This document shows positions 34,518-45,389 of a stretch of 64,000 nucleotides of DNA, in pieces. A program made the position numbers and the translations under genes. The notes under the pieces are model-generated. The model ran no database searches. It was not told the origin of the DNA and was given only the letters and a program-made list of their open reading frames with translations. The stretch covers positions 36,589,501 to 36,653,500 of the forward strand of contig OY747704.1 of assembly GCA_963556495.2 (NCBI GenBank), written 5' to 3'. The stretch's first letter is position 1. Each line of letters begins with the position of its first letter. Source of the DNA: Valencia hispanica. Taxonomy: Eukaryota > Chordata > Actinopteri > Cyprinodontiformes > Valenciidae.

Positions 34518-37234
34518 ATGGCCAGATGAATGATTGCTTTGCTGATTTCCTATATTTATTGGGATTTTTTTTTAGGCTTCTGTTCAGCTGATGCGGCTAC
34601 AGTCATCTCATGATTTAGATAACTTTTTTGAACTTGTCAAAGTTAAGCATTTTTTCTTTGAGGTTTTAAACATTCAGTTTCAGCTACTTGGTTCTATGAG
34701 TTCTATTTTTTCCTCTTCATCATTTCTTTACTTTTTTTGCAGATGGAATGGAATTAACAACATTGTCCATTTTGCGTGGAACCTAATTTATTCTACTTGT
34801 ACATGGATAAAGTGCTTGTAATAGCTAGAGTTTTGACCAGTGAAAACATTATGGTGAAGCCTTTATGGTGAGATGGAGAACTAAAGTTTTCTGCAGTCTC
34901 CTTCCTAAAAGAAAATATTCTGTAATCACCTTCCTGTTTTACTAATTCCTCAGGAGCAGCTAAACTGAGTTATGCTGTAGATGGTACCAGATGGCTGAAT
35001 TAAAAAAAAATGCTGTTTTCAGAGATCTAACATTGACAACAAATATAGTTAATCTCAGATACAGCAACCAGGCTAACTGATTAACTGAAGTGTTTTAATA
35101 GGTTAATACTATAATCCTTAAATAAATATTTGAAAAACATCAGTCAGTAGTTTTCAAAAAGCTCTTAATGCACAGAAAAATTTAGTTTCCATATTCTTTT
35201 GTTTGTAAAATGACTGCAACTAATAGATTCACAATATTTACTGCCAGAGTGCACACTGGAGAAACTGCAGTGAGTACCTTACATACTTTGTCTTCTCCAA
35301 ACATTCACATAATGATTGTATGTCAATAAATACAGATAAAGATAGCATTTATATAGTATAATTACAATATGTTTAGTAACTCAGCCGTTATCATCGTTTA
35401 GCAAACCATTAGTAAAAAGAAGTTTTTACCTTTTAAGATTTAATTTTAGAATGTTACATATAGACTATTACACTTATTGTAATGAGTTAGTTGTATTTTG
35501 GAACAGTTAAATTATGCAATCTGATTGTTTGTACATGTATAGTCACTGCATAAATGCCTTGCCAAATGCTGGTGTATTACATTGGTATTCTTGGATTACA
35601 AGCTTTTTATACTGCAGAAGCACCTTAATTTTTGATTACTGATTACTCTTCAGGGTGTTTTGGATGGTGACATGTTGGTAGTCTCATATCAATGCATTAG
35701 CATTCCTAAAATGCTTTACAACAGCAATTTACTGTCGAATGTGGGTGTTTCAAGGGATAGATACAGGCTCCACATGCATAGATTTCGGGGCAAGACGTGG
35801 TTCAAAAATAGAACTTTAGATGACAATGTGGAAGCTGTGCTACTGATCATGTTTCCTTTTCAATGCGGGAATTTTTTTTTTTTACATCATTTCTGTTCTT
35901 TTTAGCATGTATCCACAAATGAGCCCCCTGAACTGTCAATCTTTTTTTTTTGCAAATGTTTAATTTTGTGTACAAGAGGAAAGAGGCAATTTATGGAGAT
36001 TTGTCAAGATAGCTTCCGATGTTTCCCTCCATACACAATACCCTAAAATCCATTTCTTGTTCGGGCTTGAAGTAGTTCTGTGCCTAATTGTCATTTTTAA
36101 GTTTGTCCAAGGTTATACTTTTTATCAGACATGGTGGTTTTATTTATTTATTTAACTATATCATCTTGAAGGAATAACATGGAACAGCAATGTTAACTAA
36201 AACTGAATCCAAAAATATTGAATACAACACTGTATATATGTTATAATAGACATGCAGTAGAACAGAATATAACAGCTGCAGTTCAGCCTGGGTTCCATGT
36301 CAGAGTTGATTTGTATAAAGACTGTGAAGTGAGATTTGGCAGCTGGTTGCACAGTGCCCTGATACTAGGACAGCCGGGACTCTTTTATTGGAACAAACTG
36401 CCCCTCTGTGCTGGTTGATAGAGAGAGACAGTTCATATGGAAGAGGACAAAGACTTGAAGATTCTTACTGCTTTTCGATCTACCAACAGAGTGCTTAGGG
36501 AATAAAAAGAGAACAAGAAGGAGCTTAAAACTGCTCTGTTGCTTGCCTATGTTTCTGACTGGAGACTAGTGCATAACTGCTATGGAGAAACATGACTATT
36601 TTGTTAGTCACATGAGTGTTACAGTGACTAAAAGGGTCCTGGTCCAGTTTTGTTGGTAGCTGTTGTTTTGCCTACCTGTATTGATGCAAGGGAGACTGTA
36701 GCACAACTTTTATCATTTATTTAAACATTCCGTTTTATTTTTTTTAACTACCCATTGATTTAGTTTCAGCTGTGAATCTCTGTCAGTTCTTTATGCACTT
36801 TTTCCACCTCCATTCTCTCAAAATGTCATTCAATATCGATTGCATTTTGAATATGCTATGAGACATTTGTGTAACATTCTGACTAAAAGCTACAGTTTGT
36901 TAAAGAATGTGTTTGCCAAATAGAAACATAGGTTGACATGCATTAAATCTCAAGAAACTCCTTAGAACTTGTGAACTTATAAACGTACATAACAGTATCT
37001 AATGTTTGTGTTTATCTGTGTGAGTGTGTGTAAGATGGGTTGGTGAATTCTGTAGAGTGAAAAGGTTTGTTGTAACAGTAAATTACTCTTTTGTCCCCAC
37101 ACAGTGATGGTTGATGGTCCAATTACTTTTAAATGTGTGTGGTTACATATCCCTTGAAATGCCCACGGTTTCTGTTTGTTTGTCTGTATGCGCTTCTCCG
37201 TGTGTGTGTATGAGTTTAGTAAGGATGAATGTGG

Positions 37235-37401
37235 TAAATAAAATCAAAAGAAGATTTCCTTGGTGGATTTGAACCCATGACTTCTAGTACATAATGCAGA
37301 GTCTGACTTATGTGGTGGCTTGGTAGGTAAAGACTCTGCATTATGTACTAGAAGTCATGGGTTCAAATCCACCAAGGAAATCTTCTTTTGATTTTATTTA
37401 T
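37235..37401. repeat. Long perfect hairpin with tRNA-like promoter boxes
   Basis: Two arms of about 70 bases (37235-37304 and 37331-37401) are perfect or nearly perfect reverse complements, separated by about 26 bases. The right arm plus spacer reads GTGGCTTGGTAGGTAAAGAC, with the B-box-like GGTTCAAATCC at about 37360. These resemble the A and B boxes of an RNA polymerase III promoter, but no cloverleaf closes. A related sequence lies on the minus strand at 41048-41122, beyond the Rex1-like LINE. It may be a tRNA-derived SINE duplicated head to head. Confidence 0.75.
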
Positions 37402-37454
37402 ATATAGAGAGAGATAGAGATATAGATAGATAGTGATTCTAGTGATTCTAGAAT

Positions 37455-40400
37455 TGCGCTGCTCTGGGTGGCTGCACGTTGGAGTGGCTCTGTTGGCTAC
37501 ATATTAAGTTTTGGTTTTTTGTACATTGGTTCCTCTTTTTTCTTAAAGATTGCATTTTTTTTTACCTGTATACTTTCTAGTCTTTGGTGCTGTGAAGCTG
37601 GAAGGATTTTTGCTGTAAATTGTTCCTTTTTGACAATTTGTTATGATGCATAACCATGGTAACAATGTGGTTTACAGCCGGGAGCAGCTGATTAACATCG
37701 CAAAAGCTGAAATAATACCTCAACTGAAGCCACAAATCCCTGATGCGTTGATAAGGAGGAGACTTGGATGCAGAGCAGGAGCGAAAAGGAGACAGAGAAA
37801 GAGGAAGTTCAAGCCATCTCTTCCATCGATCATAATGGGCAACGTGAGATCACTGGCTAACAAGATGGATGAATTCCAAGCCCTTACAAGGACTCAGCCA
37901 GAGTACCGTGAATGCAGTGTTATGTGTTTTACTGAGACGTGGCTGCTGGATCATATCCCCAACTCCAACGTCTGTCTGCCAGGCTTCCTGACTGTACGAG
38001 CAGACAGAGATCTGAAGACGAGCAGAAAAAGAAAAGGTGGTGGAGTAGCAGTGCTTGTCAACAACAGATGGTGTCATCCAGGACATGTTACTGTGAAGTG
38101 TCGTCTCAGCAGCTCAGATGTAGAACTCTTGGCAGGGAGTTTTTGTCCATATTATTTACCAAGAGAGTTCACCAGTGTAATTTTAGCAGTTGTTTACATT
38201 CCACCTGTGATGTCATCAGTTCCGTTGTTGCTAAGCTACAGACACAGCACCCCAATGCATTTGTGGCAATATCTGGTGATTTTAATCTTGCCTCGCTCTC
38301 TACTACACTTCCAACATTTCAACAGTTTGTCAGCTGCTCTACAAGAGAAAACAGGACCTTGGATTTGTTTTATGCAAATAAAAACGATTCATACATGTCC
38401 AAACCATAACCTCCTCTGGGACAATCAGATCACAATCTTGTTTTTCTCTGTTCAGAATATAAACTACTTGTTCAGAGGCAACCTGTGACAAAACGAACTG
38501 TGAGAAAATGGTCACAGGAAGCTGAAGAAGCCCTGCAGGGTTGTTTTGCAACCACAGACTGGATGACTCTTTGCCAGGCACATGGAGAGGACAGCAATGC
38601 CATGACTGAGTGTGTGAATGACTATGTAAACTTCTGTGTGCACAACATCATCCCCACCAGAACAGTGAGATGCTTCCCTAATAACAAACCCTGGATCACC
38701 AGTGACCTGAAGAAACTGCTAAACAAGAAAAACAGAGCCTTCAGGGAGGGAGATAGGGAATTACTGAGGAGTATACAGAAGCAACTTAAGGTCAAGATCA
38801 GAGACAGCAAGGAAGCATACAGGAAGAAGCTGGAGAACAAACAACAGAGGAACAATATCAGAGATGTCTGGTCAGGAATGAGAAAGATCACAGGTTTTAA
38901 GGACAGGAAGGATTGGATAGATGGAAGTCTGGACAGAGCCAATGAAGTGAACATATTCTTCAACAGGTTCAGTTCAGGAACTAGCTCAGCATCCCCCTCT
39001 CCTGTTCCCAGCCAAACAGACATCCCACTCTCCTCTGACCAACAGCTTTCCTGTTACACCTCGGATGTTTTATCCTTCACCTCAGCCATGGACTCTTCTA
39101 ATTCCACAAGTTTAACTTCAACCAAGTCAGGAAATGCTGCTACCCCCTTTGCCTCCCCCTCCCACTTGTCTGTCTCCAAAAGTCAGGTGAAGAGGCAGCT
39201 GGAGAAACTGAACCGGAACAAGGCTGCAGGTCCAGATGGTGTCAGCCTCAGAGTCCTGAAGGCCTGTGCTGAGCAGCTCTGTGGGATTCTGCAGCACCTC
39301 TTCAACCTTAGCCTAACTCAGGAGAAGGTTCCAGTGTTGTGGAAGACATCCTGCCTTCTTCCAGTACCCAAAAGAACTCACCCATCAGTCATCAATGACT
39401 ATAGACCTGTTGCCCTGACATCCTACATCATGAAGGTCCTGGAGAGACTCCTGTTGGCACCCCTGAGTAAGCAAACAAGAACGTATCAGGACCCACTGCA
39501 GTTTGCTTATCGCTGTGGAGTTGGAGTTGAAGATGCCATCATCCACCTACTTCAACCAACCCACTGTCATCTGGACAAAGCAGGCAGCACTGTGAGGATC
39601 ATGTTCTTTGAATTCTACAGTGCATTTAACACAATTCAGCCTGATTTGTGACTTCAGAAACTCCTGAAGTCACAGGTGGAGCCCTCAACAATCGCCTGAA
39701 TCAATGACTACCTGACAAACAGACCGCAGTTTGTGAGACTGAAGAATTGTGTGTCAAACCAGGTGGTCAGCAGCACAGGAGCACCACAGGGAACCGTACT
39801 CTCACCATTCATTTTCCCTCTGTACACCTCAGACTTCCAGTACAAATCAGAGACCTGTCATCTGCAGAAATACTCAGATGACTCTGCAATTGTTGGGTGT
39901 ATCAGAGATGGACAAGAAGCTGAATACAGAGAGCTGGTGGACCGCTTTGTGACATGGTGTGGAAACAATCGTCTCGCCTTGAATGTGAACAAAACAAAGG
40001 AGATGATTGTAGATTTCAGAAGAAACAGGGATAAGTCAAAAACTGTTTCCATCATGGGAGAAGAAGTGGAGGTGGTTGAGGAATATAAATTCCTCTGAGT
40101 TCACCTTGACAACAGACTGGACTGGAGGCGCAACAGTGAAGCCGTCTACAAGAAGGGACAGAGCAGACTGTACTTCTTGAGGAAGCTTAAGTCCTTCAAG
40201 GTTTGCAGCAAGATGCTGGAGATCTTCTACAAGTCTGTTATGGAAAGTGTAATCTCTTCAGCCGTCATCTGTTGGGGTAGCAGCATCAGAGCCAGGGATT
40301 TAAAAAGGCTAAACAACCTGATAAAGAAGGCTGGTTCTGTTCTTGGGACAACTGTGGAACATCTGGAGATGATAATGCAAAGAAGGATTCTTCATAAAAT

Positions 40401-40635
40401 CAAAAAATGTATGGACAACCCTGAGAATCCTCTTCATGAGACAGTCATACAACAACAGAGCGTCTTCAGTCGGAGGCTTCTTCAGTTTTGCTGCAATACA
40501 GACCGCTACAGGAAATCCTTCCTGCCCACAGCCATCATCATCTACAACAACTCCTTAAAGAATTAATTATATGAGCTATACCAACACTTAATTTCCCTCT
40601 GGGATCAATAAAGTATTTTTGAATTGAATTGAATT
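37455..40635 (+). mobile_element. Rex1-like LINE, copy 2, nearly full length
   Basis: The copy begins near GCGCTGCTCTGGGTGGCTGC (37455), contains a leader, the whole length of an endonuclease/reverse transcriptase frame (37643-40566, broken) and a short 3' end with CCCTCTGGGATCAATAAAGT and a GAATT repeat tail (40590-40635). It is inserted in the same direction as grid2. The 3' tail matches the fragment at 15725 and the minus-strand copy at 50976. I call it Rex1-like, within the CR1/L2/Rex group, from the domain order and tail. Confidence 0.85.
37643..40566 (+). pseudogene. LINE ORF2: APE endonuclease and reverse transcriptase, broken
   Basis: The chain runs through at least five open pieces. 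Endonuclease: IIMGNVRSLANKMDEF and CFTETWLL, then after a frameshift near 38205 ISGDFNLASLSTTLPTF, and after another near 38400 GQSDHNLVFL. The catalytic GDFN and SDH words are kept. Reverse transcriptase (38485-40098): NKAAGPDGVSLRVL, SVINDYRPVALTSYIMKVLE, MFFEFYSAFNTIQ, GAPQGTVLSPF and YSDDSAIVGC. The motif A Asp (DFSSAFN in copy 3) is Glu here. Breaks: TGA after QPDL (39649), another near 39697, and TGA at about 40096 before VHLDNRLDW. The C-terminal part (40177-40566) ends near SFLPTAIIIYNNS. It copied the element's RNA into DNA at the insertion site in its active ancestor; this copy cannot. Confidence 0.88.
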
Positions 40636-41047
40636 GAATATATATATATATACAAATGCAATTATACAAATTCCACCATGTTTTCTGAACCCTCAGTCCG
40701 CTGATAGTCTTCAGGCTGCAAAAACGTTCACTTAAATGAGCTCCATCTGCAACATATTAAACCTTGTGCTTAAACGTGTGCTTTACTTGGTTTAAATACA
40801 ATCGTCCTTTTCCTCAACCTTAATCATCCTCCCACATTTGAAACTATTTCACAAGTACAAATAACATGCTAATTTTACAATATGAACTGTTAATTTCACA
40901 AGATAAAGTGTGCTGTTTCACTGCAAATGTTTATAAGTATATTTACACAAATATAAATCATATCAGTATAATAACAATATTTCAGTATAACAATATAATG
41001 AAGAAAACAAAAATGCACTTGTGTACTAAGCCCCCCAAAAAATAGAG

Positions 41048-41122
41048 TTCCAAGGTGAATTTGAATTCATAAACTCAGACATACAAGGCTGTGTCTTAAC
41101 CGACCAGGATGCTGCGCAAGCC
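41048..41122 (-). repeat. tRNA-like sequence related to the 37235 hairpin
   Basis: Read on the minus strand, the segment CTGGTCGGTTAAGACACAGC to ATTCAAATTCACC aligns without gaps over about 60 bases with TTGGTAGGTAAAGACTCTGC to GTTCAAATCCACC at 37322-37379. Both end in an AAGGAA/TTGGAA word. It looks like a diverged copy of the same tRNA-derived element, single and not palindromic here. Confidence 0.55.
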
Positions 41123-41454
41123 AAATGGACACAATCTCTACCTGTATATTTAAACAGTAAATGTGAGGAAAGGACACAAACTGTAGCCTAACTCATTTTA
41201 ATGATATATAAAACTAAACATTACAGAAAGTTATAGCAGTGGATTTTGCTGTAATACGAGGACATTTTAGAATTAATGATATGTAAAAGAACTACAAGTG
41301 ACCTTTTTTTACCGGTTTAGAAAACGGGTTGTAAAACGGCCCAACTTACTGACAACTGAAAGCAAGCTCTGAAGCCTCGCCCCTCATGCGTGTGCACAAG
41401 GTAAAAAGAGTGACAAAGGAAGAAGCTGAAAAGGAGCACTAATAAAAAAATGGT

Positions 41455-41692
41455 GGCATTGAATAAAAGATTGGCATTGTAAAAAAAAAGATGAAAGTGT
41501 TTGTATCAAAAACTTGATTGTGAGTTATTTGTTTCAATGTTAACATTTTAAGTTTCATTTAAACTTTTGTTACTTTAAATTTTTGATCCATTTTCAATAC
41601 AGAAATTTTAACTACATTTATTTCAGATTCAAATTTAATATTTTATTTTCAGTTAATTATATTTTTCAATGCCAATTTTTATTTTCAATGCC
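41455..41692. mobile_element. Small inverted-repeat element (MITE-like)
   Basis: Left end GGCATTGAATAAAAGATTGG then CATTG, and right end as reverse complement GGCATTGAAAATAAAAATTG then GCATTG, pair over about 30 bases. The 238-base element is A/T-rich without coding features. GGCATTG occurs twice in each end. Target duplication is not clear. Confidence 0.55.
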
Positions 41693-42461
41693 CATATTTT
41701 TTTCCAGCTTTTTTTAAGCTGCCATTGTTTTGATGCTATATGCATCTTCTTATGCCATTGAAACGTGAGGCAGATATACAATACTGTAACAGGAGTTCTA
41801 GGTCACTGAAAGGACATGGATATGTTTTGACAGTCATTTTGTAACTTGATGAAATGTAAATAGATGACTTATCTTTCCGTGAGAAAACCAGAAAAGTGTT
41901 CTCCTGAGTATTTTGAACATTTAGTTTGTACTCAAAAAGGTATAAGCACATTGGGTGCAAATGCAGGTTTATTTTAATGTCAGGGGGAGGAATGAGCCCT
42001 TCATCTGCAGCTATGAAGATAAGCAGAAGCAATGGGCTACTCAGATAGTCGTTCATTCTTGCTCACTTGACTACAAACAAGCACTGTTCTCTGTTACATT
42101 AAAACAAAAATGATGTACATATACACCGAATGAACACTGAAATAAATGCAGGGCTATATAAATATAATTTTTTTAAATTTTATTTGACACACTTTCCTCT
42201 ATCGATCTTCATTTCCTCCTTGTCTTTCACTTGGATGGCAGAAGGGAAATGAAGACAGGACTCTCATTGTTATGATTAATGCATGTGCAAGTTCCTCTGA
42301 AAAAAGCAAGTAAGTCAGATTAATGTAAAATACAATGAAGAAAGAACTGCTTCTGTCAGCAAAAAACAGCCCTGGCATTAACAGTGTTTTACCAGGTAAT
42401 TTGTAGCTAACTGTAAATAAGCCAAAATAAGAAGTAAAGAAAAATTGTCATAACGACTTAA

Positions 42462-42935
42462 AGCTACATTGTGTATTTTCTTTAGTTAAATTTTTGCAAA
42501 AACCCCTTTGTTCTTTCAAAAATATGTGCTCATTCATGTGTAATTACTTCCACCTACTAATGAAAGTATTCTCGTAAGTGTAGAATCTGCTATTCAGAAT
42601 ACATACGTGAAAGTCGCGCGAATGGCTAAATTCATGTTGATCCTCCATCTTTGAAATACATTCGCCAACGAGGGACATTCCTGGGAATTCTAGCTCTGCC
42701 TTTCGCGCTTTGGCTACACTGAGTTGCACCGTGACGAATGCCCGAGGGAGATTGTCTATTCGCGACGCGGCAGACGTCTGACTATATAACTAAATGCAAT
42801 GTAGTTTTCTAAAGTAACATCATCACTGGAAGGAACACTGGACGAAGTCAGAGTACTGGAAGCCATGTTAACCTCGACATGAAACAGCCACCGTAGGAGG
42901 TAAAATGGGATGGGAGATGGGAGAAAGTTCTTACA
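42462..42935 (-). mobile_element. TTAA-flanked MITE, family A copy 2
   Basis: TTAA at 42458-42461 is followed by AGCTACATTGTGTATTTTC. Internal sequence matches 4005-4567 in reverse orientation (for example TGTGCTCATTCATGTGTAAT, GCAGACGTCTGACTATATAA, GGAAGCCATGTTAACCT). The far end stops near TTCTTACACAAAACTGTG, so about 15 terminal bases and the second TTAA are lost or altered. Confidence 0.75.
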
Positions 42936-43209
42936 CAAAACTGTGTTTTTTTTCTTCCCTCTGAAAAATGAGCTTTAGAAATGCTAATTTGTAGCCACCC
43001 AGTAAATTTTACTAAGTTAATGAAAATTAACATGACATTTCCACAATTTCAATGCACAAAATCAAAACATATAGGATAGAGGTTAACATAAAGGTTTGCA
43101 AGTTTGCTTTACAATCCCACCAAATGATCAATAAAGCATCTAGGGAAATTTCATTTTACGGTCATAGTGCATAAGCTTCAATATTGGGAGAACTTTCTTT
43201 TAGTCTTAA

Positions 43210-43613
43210 AGCTGCTGTCTGGAGTATTTGAGGGAGAGAGAGAGTTTTAGAATCCCACTACCAAGGCCCATCCTAAGACATTCCCTCCCTCTAGCCCCAC
43301 CTCAACAATTGTGCACGTTCATCACCTCTGTAGTCAGAGCGAGTCAAAGGGGAAAAGCAGCAAGCACGGCCCCATCCTCACAATCCGCATGCAAGTTGAT
43401 TGACAGCCGACAAGGCGGAAACTCCAATTCTATTGGCTAAAAATAATGTGGCGGTCAGTGTGAAATGCATAAGGGTCTATGGGAGGAAGGTGGGACTTAG
43501 GAAGAATAACAAATGTTGTGGAGCACTAGCCTTTTATCATAGTGTTGAACCCCACTATCATTTTAAAGATTGATAAAACTTTGATACATAGAAATATTCT
43601 CCGGATTGCAGCT
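43210..43613. mobile_element. TTAA-type MITE, family C
   Basis: TTAA at 43206-43209 and the changed TTAT at 43614-43617 flank ends AGCTGCTGTCTGGAGTATTT (left) and, as reverse complement, AGCTGCAATCCGGAGAATAT (right). The 404-base interior has a (GA)n stretch near 43232 and no coding features. Confidence 0.65.
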
Positions 43614-44949
43614 TTATCTGAAGACCGTCTATCCTTCAAAGTAAAACATCAAAATAACACAACCAATTGTTTTGTTTTTTATTTCTTGTTCATTGCTGTT
43701 GAATCTTTCTCATTTCAATCTTACTGACTTTTTTATATATGAGTTAGGGCTCAGCAGAGCTCAACAGCTCTTTGCATGCCAGTATTAGCGTGCAGTTAAA
43801 AGTGTACTATACAAAGGTTCACTTATTTCCATTTGAGTTACTTTTTATTTTGGCTTTGGCCCAAAATAAAAAAACACTATCAAAAGCTAAATTTTACTTT
43901 CTGAAACTTAAAATTGCATTTGTTATAAATTATTTATCTACCCATTTCACTTTTTTTGTTACATTAAGAAAACACTTTCCCTAACACAATTCAACACTTG
44001 TTCTCTGACATCTGTTTTGCTTTCATCTAATAAAATGAATAAGTGGCAAAGTGTATGTATTGCTGATGTGTTGAATGTCCATTTCTTTATGTTATCAGTT
44101 ATCTTCACAGCATTTAGTATCATAACATATAACTTCATAATTATAGACAGTCACATTTAAATCACTTAGACCAGCAACTAAAGCCTGTTTTCACCCTTCT
44201 ATTAGCATCTTGTTAATCTAATATATATGCAGCCTCTTTCTCTTTTATACTTGTATGGATCTTTTTCTCGCCTGATGTTTCTTTACACTCTTGTTTTTAT
44301 CTGTTTAGCCTTTTATGATAGCCTGCTGTTCCAGATATGCAAGGTTTTAGAATCAGATACAGACAAACGGATATGACTAGACTAGGGTTAGACAGCATAT
44401 CCATGAGGAGTAGGGCATGAGCTCACATTTTTACAAAATGACCAAGGACTGGATTGACACAGTAATTGTGTTCAGAAGAACCCCAAAGGTTTTGTCTGCA
44501 TTCAGATTAAATATACATTGTCTTAGCACCCAGGCTTGCATGCAAGCTCCACATCTCCACCTCCAGGCTGAAACAAGGATAGCATGCAATATAATATACA
44601 CTATTTATGCATATAGATAAAGTCTGGCAGACCAATTGGGTGTCATTAAAATGCAACAATCTAAAAAACGTATCTGTTTTGTAAGAAGAATTAGATCAGA
44701 ACTGTGTGTAATCTTGGCAATATAGCTGAGGTGTTGTTTACATAGAGGATGGGCAGTGTTCTGTGAGCTGTTTGAGGTCACTTTTTGTGACAGAAAATGA
44801 CAAAGATGCCATTTTTCCCGATGTAACACTGCAAGGCATGCCAAAGTCATTGCAGAATCAAGAACTGTCAATCAAATCCACTTTTGCATTCCTAACAAGT
44901 AATGGCTTAATCTGATTGAAAGGGTCTATAGAATTCAAATTCCTTAAAT

Positions 44950-45389
44950 GTTGTTACATTTTGTCATGTTACTATTGTAAACTTGAACACGTTTTATTTG
45001 GCTTTGTTAACAAAGACTAACACATAGTCATGCATTATTGTGTAGTGAGAGAACACACATACATGCTTTTCAAAGAAAAAATCCCACAGTCTTGGAATGG
45101 ATTTGTATTCATTCTCCACCGCCCCCAAACACCCTTACAGAGTTTAAATTGTACACAGATGGACTTTATTCAAGTTACTTCTAAAGGCATTTAGTTGCAC
45201 AGGATTATGTTTTAGACAAATTTGAATAAGGGAGTCTGAATACAAATGCACCCTCTACTTTTTTTTTATTTAATTTTATTAAAAACCATGTGTCCTTTTA
45301 CTTCTACGGATTGCTCATGCACTATGTATTTCTCTGTCATGGTAAAGTCGGAAAAGTTCAAGGTGTTTGAATAGTTTTGTAAGGTACCT
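44950..45389. mobile_element. Tc1-derived MITE
   Basis: The left part has TGTTACATTTTGTCATGTTA and ACATAGTCATGCATTATTGTG. The right part has GGGAGTCTGAATACAAATGC, AAAACCATGTGTCCTTTTAC and ends GGAAAAGTTCAAGGTGTTTG, AATAGTTTTGTAAGGTACC. This is the terminal-repeat layout of a fish Tc1 family with the transposase removed. Both outer ends are worn. Confidence 0.55.

Noticed and set aside
35235..35275. RVHTGE word resembling a zinc-finger linker
   Set aside because: Only about six residues match and there are no flanking Cys/His pairs.
37319..37392. Possible functional tRNA gene with A and B box words
   Set aside because: The acceptor and T stems do not close into a cloverleaf and the sequence is one arm of a long palindrome.
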